Shown here: positions 35,311 through 46,373 of the stretch, piece by piece | Layout of the letters: each line of letters starts with the position of its first letter | How positions within the stretch are numbered: the first letter of the stretch is position 1 | From: Dactylonectria macrodidyma | Taxonomy: Eukaryota; Ascomycota; Sordariomycetes; Hypocreales; Nectriaceae | NCBI GenBank assembly: GCA_020744425.1 | Contig: JAGMUV010000005.1 | Span: forward strand, 2,914,001 to 2,978,000 | DNA: 64,000 nucleotides | Reading direction: 5' to 3' | Notes under the pieces: model-generated | Told to the model about the DNA's origin: nothing | Seen by the model: the letters and a program-made list of their open reading frames with translations, nothing else | Database searches by the model: none | Translations under genes and position numbers: made by a program

Positions 35311-37104
35311 ATGGCTCCTATGGCTCCTACTCCATCCGCCATGATATCAGGTTTGGCGAGCCGAAAAGAGGGTGTGCCCGTCCCCATTGCCGGCGATGTT
35401 ATGGGTCTGCTCGTCGCCCTTGCTTCCATCTCTGTTCTGTCCATCTGCCTCTGTAAGAAGAAGACTCGAGCCATGCTGTTTGTCAAACAGCTGCTGACCA
35501 GTCTCTAGTTCAAAGAATCACGGCCATCAAAGTATGGACCAATCTACCAGCCGTCGTCTGGCGTAAGTGCCCATTTTGCCCTAGAAGACCTTGTTGTCGT
35601 ACGCGAGCCTAAAAATTATCTCTAGTTGTGTTCGCCATCTACCTAGACTCCTTCCTCTTCGTCATCGTCACCACCATTCTACAGCAAATTTGGGGCGTCA
35701 ATTCTAGCTATTCCATGTGTCACGGCGCCATTCTCCTATGCCTCGTCTGTTATGTAACCACAAAGGTAAGTCGCCCAGCTCCTGTAATGAGTTGTTACTT
35801 GTGTATTAACAAAATGCTGCAGATCGTAAGCCACATCGCCCAGCGTTGCCGGAGTATGGTCACTGACTATTCCCCCAGTTCATCTACGTTTTCCTTGTCG
35901 AGAAGGCTGTAAGTCCCAAACGTACATATAGTACTTGCAGCGGTTCGCTAAAAAACAAAAAATCTCTCAGCATATCATTCGTGCCACTCCCAAGACACGA
36001 CTCCAGTCAAAGCTGTACTGCTTCAACTCTTTTGGCATGCTTGGCCTCTACAGCGTCGTGGTCATCCTCAACTTCATTTTGTACGTCATTAGTCGCTATG
36101 GTGGAAGGGAGCCCTTGTAATCTAATCAACTCGATCGCAGCCGAATTGCCAAGTTTGAGAATGGAGTTTGCATTATCGGCATGAGAAGCATCTCCATGAT
36201 TCCACTCATCAGCTTCGATGCCGTCGTCAACATCTACCTAACCATCCTTTTCCTCATCCCCCTCAAGAGTGAGTCTTTCACATCCAGGTCCGAGGATACC
36301 AGATTAACCCTCGATACAGATCTTTACTCGTTCAAGAACATGCCCAAGACTCCCGCCAATGAGCGTCTCAAGAACGTCGCTTTCCGTACTTTTGTTGGCT
36401 CTTGCTGCACCCTCGTGAGCAGCATCGTGTACGATACAACCCCTTCGTCCACAGTGGCAAGTAGAAACTGGGAACGGGAGCTAACAAAAGATTAGTAACC
36501 TGAGTGTTTTGATGGCCCTCAACGGAGAGCCTGGCTGGGTTTGCCTTATGTGCTGCAATTCTGACGGTAAACACTTTTCCATTCCTCCTCGGCCGTTCAA
36601 TCACTCTGACATATTCCAGTCCTCTTCTCTGCTCTAGTCATCCAGTGGGTCACTTCCAAGGATAACGCCGGCTCAGGCAGCCCAAACAACACCAACAACT
36701 ACAACGACGGATTGAACAGCCGCGGTCCTCGCGATCCTCATTCCTCGACTCACCAAATGAACACGGTGCCTCCTGCACCACCCTCGCCTCAAGGCACCGA
36801 CGCCGAGATCTCGCTTGTCGCCACAGCCACGGCACGCTCATCCGATGATGGCCGCGACATGGATATAACCAAGGTGTCGAGCTCAAACGGCGGCGTCATT
36901 GTCACTACCACTATACACCGCCAGAGCCGACCGACCAGCGGGTTCGGACTTGACTTGGAGGGCAGCAAGCCTGAAGGAGACGACGACGATATCACATACG
37001 GCTATCCGCCCCGTCCCCCGAGCTACGGCGTTAACAGCCGCCACGAGATTCCCGAGCCACCACGGACCCGTATCACCGGCGGCAAGCCAGATGCCCGGCA
37101 TTGA
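35311..37104 (+). CDS. Fungal seven-helix integral membrane protein, receptor-like
   Basis: Ten exons rebuild a 423-residue protein: 35311-35452, 35509-35562, 35626-35765, 35823-35825, 35879-35908, 35971-36080, 36141-36268, 36320-36428, 36496-36566 and 36620-37104. All joins keep frame. Roughly seven hydrophobic helices fall between residues 28 and 285, including LLVALASISVLSICL, FAIYLDSFLFVIVTTIL, LLCLVCYVTTK, LYSVVVILNFIF and PLISFDAVVNIYLTILF. Conserved-looking loops include HIIRATPK, NMPKTPANERLKN and NGEPGWVCLMCCNSD. The C-terminal tail (about 150 residues) is Ser/Pro-rich and cytosolic by inference, and it carries PPSY at residues 395-398. The layout resembles a G-protein-coupled receptor, but ligand and signalling partner are unknown. 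Confidence 0.82.
35823..35825 (+). other. Putative 3-nt microexon (ATC, Ile)
   Basis: Between two consensus introns, 35766-35822 (GTAAGT to TGCAG) and 35826-35878 (GTAAGC to CCCAG), only the three bases ATC remain. Including them adds one isoleucine in frame (TTK-I-FIYVF). Skipping them as one 113-bp intron also keeps frame. Both flanking introns are of normal length and have branch-like sites (ATTAAC, ACTGACT), which favours the microexon. Confidence 0.55.
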
Positions 37105-38352
37105 CGAAGTCCACTAAGACCAGTTACGTTTCGAAGGGGCTGTCTTAATCTCGAAAAGCATTAGTCATGATCTTGACAAAGTGTGGCATTTTCTTTTGTT
37201 TTATCGGGGGTTTCTAGAGCTTCCCATGGGGGTATTGGAATAGGAGTTGGTGGTGGTTGTGGCGTTCCATTGCGACGTTTTTTCTTCTTCATCTCTATTG
37301 GATATCCTCCTAGAGAGAGGTGGCAAACAAAAGGGGTTGTTTGTGCGCACGGCGGTGTTATTGGCAATCAACTTTAATTATAAAGAGGCGGAGGTGATGC
37401 TCAAAGAGAGACTTTTTGTCTTGAGCACAAAAGCAGGTGGAAACTGTTGGGCGGATTATGTGGCTTCGACATCATGCGATACCCAGTATACATAGAAGAA
37501 ACACTTATAGTTCACTCAGGGGGTGTGCTCTACTTGCGATGGTGAATTTCGAACTGGAAGCTATGATACTCAAGTATTATGTTCACATCCCTTGTCACCC
37601 TTTGTGACCGTGATGGTTATTGCTGCGCCCCTAGGACTGAATAAAGTCAGATAGGACACAACATTTGCACCTCCAGGACGGCAAAGCGCAAGGAATGGTT
37701 TCTCCTCACATAAATGAGAAGCAAAAGTGCGCAAGACACGGGCCATATGTTCTCTCCGTAAGAAAGCCCAGAGGAGCCAAGGAGCAGCGGTTCGTCTCAG
37801 CCCAGCTGGGGCCCGAGACACTTGCAGGTCCCACGGCCGAGATGGACACGGTCCTCAGATGAGACTTTGGCCAAAATTCGAAACAAGCGCTGTAAAGGAT
37901 CGGTCGGTGTCACAGGATGCTGGGCCACAGGAATGAGATTAAAGGACATGCAGCTCAATGAACGTTTCATTCTTGTTGTGGTTTCTTGATCATAACAGCG
38001 TTAGTGAACAGTGGCAAGAAAAATATTGAAAAGTGCCATAGTACGAAAATTCAGAATATATTGTTTGTCCGTGGTGAATTTTCAAGAGACAAAATCAAGA
38101 ATCACCGACGTGAGCAAGCTATGGTGCATCAGCTCAAGCATGACCAGAGCCACAGTTGCCGATCACTTAGATGCCAAAGATATGTATATGTACAGAGAAG
38201 AACCAACGTGCGCCACTTAAAAATAACCCAATATTCTCAAATCCTCCATTTCCGGAAATTTGTTGAATGGTTGGGTATCCCCTAGCGAGTGTACAAGAAG
38301 TCTTAAGTCTTTTTTTCCTACTCTCACAGCCTCGTCACAGAGCGGAGCGGGC
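37105..38352. other. Convergent 3' spacer
   Basis: The seven-helix gene and the GH128 gene end towards each other across about 1.2 kb. The middle (37.3-38.3 kb) is AT-rich. Short frames show no domain. Nothing else was seen. Confidence 0.5.
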
Positions 38353-39612
38353 TTATGCGGAAGCCGAGGCGTAAACCTGGCCGTATGTGCTGAGGCTGGA
38401 GTCGCTGCTCATCAGATTGCCGGTGGCGACCATCCAGTAAGCGTAGCCCTCGAGGTAGTCGAGAGCCTCCAACTTGGGAATGACTTCCTCGAGGAAGGCG
38501 GCTGTGTCGGCATCACTGGCATCGGTGGGAGCAAACTCGGTCAACCAGATCGGCTTACCGCAGATCTTGTAGGCTTCCTCGAGGTGAGTGAAGAGGGTGT
38601 CGGCGTAGGCAGCCTGGGAGTACCAGTGAACGTTGCAGAAGTCATAGTGGCAAGGCTCATCGAGGGTCTTACAAGTATCAACCCAAGTCGAGAGCCAGTC
38701 GAGACCCTGGCCCGCTTCACCACTGTTAGAGACAGAGGGGGCACCGATCTTAGCCTGGCCGGCATAGGGGTTCATAAACTCGACATGGTACCCAGCAGCA
38801 TCAGCAGGGACCAGGTTGGCCTGAGATTGAATGTCGGGCTCGTTGAAACTGAAGAGGGCCTTGGAGCCACTGCTGATGGCTGCAGCGGCGTTGGTATCCC
38901 AGACATCGACGAACATGGAAGCATTGCCCCAAAGCATAGGGATAAAGTTGTAGGTAGAGTCAAGATCCTCACTACCAGTGGAGACAGAACTCCAGGCGTA
39001 AGCCCAGCCACAGTTAGGGCAGCTGGCGCCAAAGGTATTGGCCAGAGCAGCTTCGTTGTAAGCCATACCACGCTTGTGAGAAATGCCAGAGCTAGAAGAC
39101 GAGGCAGTGGTGGCAGCGGCAGCCTTCTTGGTAGTAGTGGTAGCAGCGGCCTTCTTGGTGGTGGCGGCAACCTCCTCGACAACAACCGCGGAGGTAAGGT
39201 CAGCAACAGCGGCGACCTCCTCGACGGAAGAGGACGAGTACACAACAGCAGCGGCGGTAGTCTCGGGCTTGAGGGCCTTGGTCAGGGTGGTTTGGGCGGG
39301 AGCAACATAGGCAACGCTGGTGGTTTGGGCCGGCGCAACATAGGCAATGCTGGTCGAGGTAGGAACGGCAACGACAGTTGTAGAGGTAGTGGTGCCCTTG
39401 TTCTTATACTTGTTGGAGCCAGCCTCAGTGGTGGGGACGGCAGCCGCATCCTGACCAGCAGTGACCCAAACGGTCACCCATTCCGTAACCCAGTCGGTCT
39501 CGTAGGCACGCTTGTCGATGTGCTGGTTGCCGTGGCGGTGATAGTTGAAGCCCAGAGCCGACTCGACAAGAGCGGCGGTGGCGGTGAGGAGAACACACTT
39601 CTTGGATACCAT
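38353..39612 (-). CDS. Secreted GH128 beta-1,3-glucanase-like cell-wall protein
   Basis: This intronless gene encodes 419 residues. A signal peptide (KKCVLLTATAALVESALG) precedes a KR site and a WVTEWVTVWVT segment common in fungal wall proteins. A Thr/Ala/Ser-rich linker with two YVAPAQTT copies and Lys-containing repeats spans about residues 60-175. The glycosyl hydrolase catalytic core (GH128, Asl1-like) runs from about residue 179 (SHKRGMAYN) to the end. The two expected glutamates are present: Glu258 in FSFNEPD (acid/base) and Glu359 in WLTEFA (nucleophile). Family members act on beta-1,3-glucan at or in the cell wall. There is no GPI signal at the C-terminus. A 459-codon frame on the other strand overlaps it fully and is treated as a shadow. 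Confidence 0.92.
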   Translation of the reverse strand: MVSKKCVLLTATAALVESALGFNYHRHGNQHIDKRAYETDWVTEWVTVWVTAGQDAAAVPTTEAGSNKYKNKGTTTSTTVVAVPTSTSIAYVAPAQTTSVAYVAPAQTTLTKALKPETTAAAVVYSSSSVEEVAAVADLTSAVVVEEVAATTKKAAATTTTKKAAAATTASSSSSGISHKRGMAYNEAALANTFGASCPNCGWAYAWSSVSTGSEDLDSTYNFIPMLWGNASMFVDVWDTNAAAAISSGSKALFSFNEPDIQSQANLVPADAAGYHVEFMNPYAGQAKIGAPSVSNSGEAGQGLDWLSTWVDTCKTLDEPCHYDFCNVHWYSQAAYADTLFTHLEEAYKICGKPIWLTEFAPTDASDADTAAFLEEVIPKLEALDYLEGYAYWMVATGNLMSSDSSLSTYGQVYASASA

Positions 39613-42600
39613 GGTGACGGTGTATGTGTGTGTAGTTGAGGTAGATATACAGTGTATAAGGTCAGACGACGCTTAACAGAGGAGGTGGGTCAGTGTATGT
39701 CCGAGTGGCAGAAAGACGCCGTGGTCAATGGTTTGCAGCTTTGTATAAGAGAATGAAACTGTAATCGCAGGCGATTGATTGGAATCTGTTGGATCACTGG
39801 TGGGTGAGGCAAGACAGAACAAGTCAATACGGCAAAGCGAGAAGCGTTTGGTGTACGGTGTCGGCACGGCCGAAAGAGAGTGAGCAGAGCGATCTTTCAA
39901 AGACGCAAGAGTTGAAGGAGTGCGATCAGCGTAGCTGCGCGAGAAAAGGAAAGGCAAACGACGAGGGGATCTCGACGTAGGATAAAGAGAATGAAGCTGA
40001 GGACGATGATGAAGGAGAGAAAGGAGAGGAAACGTGAAACGAGGGGAGAGTCTCCGTTTTTCAACGAGGGTCCTGGTCGGTCCAGGACGAGGGCAGGGGA
40101 AAACAGCGAGGGATATCGGTGGCGACGGTGCAGTTGACGACGCGGGGTACCTGAGCCGAGATTCAACACGAGGTACCCATTGCCGTAATCGCGGCAGTGG
40201 GTGAGACTTGACGGGAACGCCAGCATTGTGTACCCGTCGTACGAAGCTTGGCTTCCAAGGAAGTGGGCAGGAGGACCTGAGGACTCTATCCACTCCGCGC
40301 CTTCTTACTTGCGTAGTCGCTCAGATGTGGGAGGTACGACTCGGCCGCATGGAGTGTGTGTCCACGACTGCAGGTCCACTCCGCTCCATAGGTCCGCCAG
40401 GGACGACGGACGGGCTTTCCTTCCTAGTGCCCGTCCGAGGCCGTCAGCGAGCCAGCTGGTCAGCTCAGTCTTGGAGTCGTTCAGGACATCCATTGGCGGC
40501 TCCTGCTGATGATATTCAACTACCCGGCGCTTTCCAATACCTAGCTCGTCCCCTCAGGCGCCTCTCATTCATACCACCTGGTTACGCAGCAATTCATCTC
40601 CTCTAGCCAGGTTTCATCTCCCACCTTGCGATGCACACGTAGCCGCTGTCCATCCCATCTCCGCCCTCCTCCTCTCCCTACGAAGCTCCAGCTGAGATCA
40701 GATGCCAGCAAAGTCGATGCCAAGACGCGCGAGCCAGGGGTGCATGGTGGCGTCAGGCCCCCAGACCCGAAGGAACCTGACAGAATACCCATCGGGACAC
40801 ACTCAAGACACCTCCTAGCTCGATATTCCATGTTCCGATTGGCTGGGCGGCCAAAAACCAGGGCTTTTTCATCGACCCCATCGCTGACAGGGGTAAACGT
40901 GGCAGTCCGATACGGGCATATCGTCTGGGACCTGCCTGTCGGTGTGCCCTAGACCTCTCTTAGCTGCACATTTTATGCCCTTAGCAGCTCTTGGATACCC
41001 TCCTTGCCCTCGAAGCTACGCACATCACCCACTCACAGTGCTCTTCTAGCAAACTGAAACGACCATGACAGCGCCATCGTTTTTTCTTCTGTCTCTCTCG
41101 CCCCCCTTGGCCGCTGCCCCTTGCAGGGAGCCCACTGTTTCGAGCTGCAGGAACAAAACAACGACAGCGAATAGATGTCTTCTCGTTCGTTTTTGCTAGC
41201 CCATTCTTCTCATTCACAGAAATTTGCGGTTGCTGACTGGTGAGCAGACCAGATGAATGCAATCATCACTCCATCCATGTCACCGATCAGGAAGTGTTGG
41301 TGGACTCGATTCATCCCGTCTTTCCTACCACCTCCCGCCCCAGCTTCCGTCCATCCTCAACCAATATTCAACAAACAGACATATAAAACCAGTCTTCCGA
41401 AGTACTCCGTACGCACATGTCAATACTTCCACAGGTTGTCCTTGGCAGCATGTGCAAACTACGCGTCCTTGCCTGACTCGCTCGTCGTGCCCACTCCTCT
41501 GCATCCACCATTCTGGCCTTCATGCAACCTTGAGCACACCTAAAAAGACGACTTGTGCCACGTCTTGGAATGGAACTTCCCCGGCACTTGCGCAAGCTTG
41601 AATTCCCTCCCGGGATGCTCGGCGACTCTTACGTATGCGTATCCTTGCATGTCACTGTGCTTTTTGCTTAGTGCGCTCAGCAGAAAGACTCAAAAAGCCT
41701 GAGCTGAAGCTCGGGTCTTGCTTATTATTCTTGGCACACTCTCACATAGCCATTTTCTCGTGACTGCGCCTAGTCTAGACTCCGTATCGAATCCTACCGA
41801 TTCCCAAGCACGTACCTTGCAAGAATGGTACTCCATAATCCTCCAGCCTCCCATGGTCTCGGGCCGGCGAACCAACAGTTTTAGTCGCACCCTCCAACCC
41901 GTGGTACCATTGCGGGCTCCCAACTGTTAGGCCGTGGCCTGACAAAGCGCGACCTCAGCAATGCAGAGCCTGGCAAGTCTTGGCTTTCTTCCCATACCAA
42001 CCCCCTGGGACCGTCTTCTGAGGGCCACGTTGCCCCTAGCCCGACACTTGCTTAGCCTGTCCCATGGAGACAATAACCGAAATTACTCCCGCCGCCACGG
42101 TCCCGCCTCCTTCCACGCGTCCAACTGGCATCCGTCTTGAAGCCTCTCATCGCCACATTGAGCAAAATTCTGAAAAGCTTGGCTATGATCGATGACAAGG
42201 GGTGAACCAACCACGCGAAGGAGATCGTGGCCTAACACCAAAGGAGCCCCAATTCTACCACCGATGCAGGTGTTATGGGCGGCGGAGAGCCCGACTGCCG
42301 TGCTGATCTCTTCCCAGCTTGCCAGCCCATGTTACTCGGGACAAGTCGAAACACGCACATACATAGTAGTACGTGCGTACAAAGTACTTCGTCCGCTCGT
42401 TGCAGCCCTAGTCGATGCACGCTGCTCTCAACGACAGTACATACGTCGTAGTGATGCAACTTGACTTTTGCCCCAACTGGATCGGGTCCTTCATAGGCAA
42501 GCCACAAAGCGGCATTTCTTGCTCCTTCACCCTCCTCCAGCTCGCTGCCATATGTCACTTCGTTGTTTGACCATGTCTTTCTGTCTGACGTGGGATGCTC

Positions 42601-44393
42601 AACACTCATCCGATGTTGAGTGTTGGCTCGTTTCGCCTTGACTGCGTCAAACCATACCCTGGTACATTGCCCCAACCCATGCGAGATCCTCCACCAGACT
42701 CACGTCTAAGACATGCAATTTTGGAATATTGTTATCTCACCGTATCTCGGCAACTTGTGGGGAATGGCTACCGTTATGTTCCTATCGCGGTGAGTCCGTA
42801 ATCATCGCTGGCATTGGCGTCAGCCCGGGTCAAAGCACGCATGAACAAGCCAATTCCCGACATCACCGACTCGGCATTCTCGGCATCGGAAGGATTTCTG
42901 ACAATCAAAACCGCAATGATTCCATGGAAGAAAGTCCTAGCTGCCTGTTGTGCATTTGTATCCTTTAGTCGAGACTTGCTAGTCATCGAGGCCGGCATGA
43001 AGTACTCGATGACCAGTATCGTTGGGCAGATGTCGGGTATCTGCTCGCAACGCTGATCAGCCATCACGGAATCTAAATGATAGGGCTGTAATTTTTCAGG
43101 TTGTTCTTTATATTGCCTTTGAGTTTGTGGTTTTTTATTCATATCATTTGCATTTTGGGCCGCTAAACTCCTCGGGCATTGAACGACTCGAGTTGCTCCT
43201 GGTGGACAGCGGCTTGCGAAACGGCTTCAACGTTTCGTCAGGGTGAACTGCAACACAAATGAACAAGTTTGAAGCACCCTTGTACGATTTTGCGAGTGAG
43301 ATTTGCTTAGAATGGATACCGCTAGCGGGGAGTCCAACAACTCGATCGATTGCGGATAGAGATTGCCTCAAATGTAATTAAGAGATTGTCAACATCGCTC
43401 TCTGCATTTATCATTCGGGTATGATAGAATTACACCAAATGGGATAGTTACGTGCGCACCACTGTCTGAATTAGCAGCAACACATGTCTGCATATGATTA
43501 CTGAGATAGCAAAATGCAGAAGTGTTTTGTGGCTGGACTACATGGTGTGCCATTCGTGTCTAGGGTAGGTGGGTTGTGAGGTTGGACGGCTCACCAGCCG
43601 CCTGTCAATGATGTTGGGTACTTTCGCTCGTGATTCTGTATCTGTATCTGGGCTAGGCTTTATAGTAAACACTGATTACTCGAGCTTGAAAGCTGGATGG
43701 CGCTAGCTTTCAACGCGCCTATCTTGGCGCATGCACTATTTTTGATTGCGAGCGATGCCCCCATCCGGCTTGCTTTGATTGGGAGACGGGTGAACAGAGA
43801 GCGAAGTGGAGAAGTTATTGTTGCAGTACAACAGCAAGTAAGCGCTGAGCGGCTCAGAAGAACAATAGGGCTGGGGATTTCTATCGTCTGGGCAAGGAGT
43901 CAACAATGGCTCAGCGCTAAAAAGTTTACCTAATAGGTTCTCTGGACTTTAAGCGCCGACATCTTCACGTTCATTCTCTCAAAGAAGGTCATGGCCTGAG
44001 CCAAGAGCAAGATTTAGCTAGATCCGTGCTCCTGGTCGCTGTCCTGCCTCACTCGGTATCCACCATTTGCGATCGAGCCTATTGCCATGCAGCCTGAACA
44101 GCGTGTTGGTCGTGGGAACCCTGAGCCAGAAAACACGGCCGCGGTTAGACACAGTGGGACTGCTGCAAATGTCCAATTGAATTAAAGCATTCATGGAGCC
44201 TGTACTAAATTTAACGGTGATCCGAAACACAGAGACCAGCGGGGGAGAACTCGCAGCCATACATTAAGCCGTTCCCCCAGCCCAAACCTGCTGTCGACAA
44301 CTCAGACATGACGCCACCATAGCAATAAACATTCACCTGCGCTTCCTCTGGGTCGTGGTTCGTCGCAGATTCGGCTCCAAGATTGTTGCAGTC
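39613..44393. other. Gene-poor divergent region
   Basis: About 4.8 kb separates the GH128 gene (leftward) from the 624-residue membrane protein gene (rightward). The first 0.5 kb is a CT-rich (minus strand) leader for the glucanase. Small frames at 42774-43142 and 43144-43371 on the minus strand look somewhat protein-like but match nothing I know and have no clear start or splice context. They could be remnants. No RNA gene was identified. Confidence 0.45.
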
Positions 44394-46373
44394 ATGGGAC
44401 TTGCTTCCAGCACCACCCGCACCGACTCCGGCCCGGGTTCCGGCACCGGCTCCGGCTCCAGCTCCACCTTTGGCTCCAGCTCCGGCTCTAAGAGGGTACC
44501 GCCCTTCAAGGCGCACTGGGTAACGCCTAGTCTGATGTTTGGGAGCGTCTTGCTTGGACTCCTGCTTGCCGTTGGACACCACCTGTTTTACAATTCCATC
44601 GACGGAAAAGTCGTCGAGAGCTCCGATCAGCAAGTGTGGAATCTTCGTGTCGGCACTGGAATGGCGTTTGTGGTCAAGGCCTCTCTTACGGCAGCGGCCG
44701 GCATGGCATACACTCAGCTCCTCTGGCACACGTTGCGATCTCAAGAAATTTCGCTCGACGGAATAGATGCTGTTTTCAGTGTTGTTAATAACGTTTATGG
44801 ATTTACAACCCTAGAAATTTGGCTGCGTTGCCCTGCCTTGGTCTGCATTGCCTTTATGATGTGGTAAGGCTGCTGGTTTGTAGTCGTTATATCATGCTGA
44901 CCCAGAACTCACAGGCTATTGCCTTTCATAGCCATTGTTACTCCCTCGGCGCTCACCGTTCAGTCATCCAACCAGCTCAATGAATCAACCGTCCTCACGT
45001 CGCTACCAGTCATCGAGTATGCCTCCCCCAAGACCTTTGCCGAGTACGCGAACGCAGGAGGAGGTGGCTATGCGGCTCCATCAAATGCGGTAGCGAGATT
45101 GTTGGCAGCTGTTGCCTCGCAAGGCTCCATCGCGCACATATCAGCACCTTACTCCAACTGTTCGTACTCTGTCGAGTTCTACGGCCCTTCCCTCTCCTGC
45201 GGATATCTCCCTAGAGATGATCCCCTCTATGATCGGATCGACAGCGCGGACTTTAGTTCGACAATGATATCATTCGTCGGATTTGTTCCACAGACCAGCC
45301 CCGAACATCTCAACATTTCAAGGGCATACGACACTATGTACGGATTGAATGTGACGGTGGACCGTGGATTGACATCTGGCCTTATAACTCTCGACACGAG
45401 TTACACATCCACAGACCACGCTAGGATTTATGTTGTTGTGCCGAATGTGTATGGGGCTGCCAATACGACAATCGAATGCGGACTTTACAATTCATCCTAT
45501 GTTGTGGACTTCTCGTTCACGAATGGCCAACAGGATGTTACCGTCCGAAATCGAACCAGGCTGAACGGTGTGACTTGGAGTTCCGGAGGGATTACGACCA
45601 GTTACAATGTCCAACAGGTTGCATATACCGCTATCATCAATGCACTTGGAAACCTCCTGGTCGGAACGCTACGGCGGTCGCAATATGGGTACATAACAGC
45701 GAGGAACACGCTCATCACCTCGACCATCCTGATGCAGACTACAGAGATGCAAAGATTGTTGGCTGTGACGCAGTCGTTTTTCGATGATGCTCCGGAAAAA
45801 CTATCTCTGAGAAATATGACCATGAGCAGAGCGTTGGAACAAATCGTCGCAAACACGACATTGAGCCTTTTTAGTAACTCATACTTCCTGTAAGTTTGTC
45901 TGGGTGATAAGTGGTGAGTCTTGCTAATTTGTTATTTTAACAGTCAAAATGATACCACGGCTGCTATAGGAAAAGTTCAAGTACGAACGTCACAAAACGA
46001 ATACATCTACAAACCGCGCAATCTCTTCATTGCCTATAGCATCAGTGTTGGTCTCACATTTTCTGTGGTTATAATTGGCTTCATCTGCATCTGGGTTTCT
46101 TCTCTGTCCTTTGGATCGTCATTCTCAACAATTCTTCGCACAACCAGGAATCCGGAGTTGGACTTTCTGCTACGAAACGACGAGAACAGAGGCGCGGAGC
46201 CACTTCCGAAGGGCATAGCCAAGTCAAAGCTGGGCTTTCAGCATCTCACTTGCGAAAACGGACTGAAATCGGGCGGCATATTTATAGTTCCTGGGAAAGG
46301 CGACGCCGCAGAACAGAGGAATCCGCGGAGGGCTCCAAGTCAAGAGAGTTTGGAGCCCACTTATTTTTTCTAG
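44394..46373 (+). CDS. Large fungal membrane protein of unknown function with glycosylated ectodomain
   Basis: Three exons (44394-44863, 44915-45889, 45944-46373) encode 624 residues. Introns of 51 and 54 bp have GTAAGG and GTAAGT donors. After a Gly/Ser/Pro-rich start come three hydrophobic helices (about residues 45-66, 87-110 and 145-175, the last spanning intron 1). A region of about 330 residues rich in N-x-S/T sequons (for example NCSYS, NVTVD, NTTIE, NSSY, NMTMS) is presumably extracytoplasmic. A fourth helix follows (about residues 509-535, SVVIIGFICIWV), then a polar tail. Proteins of this layout are widespread in filamentous ascomycetes, and some have been labelled formylmethionine deformylase-like. 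I see no metal-binding HExxH or other deformylase motif here. Function is unknown. Confidence 0.8.

Noticed and set aside
38260..39639. Plus-strand frame of 459 residues as a gene
   Set aside because: It lies fully antisense to a clear GH128 enzyme with signal peptide and both catalytic glutamates. Its own product is a Gly/Val/Ser-rich sequence with no domain.
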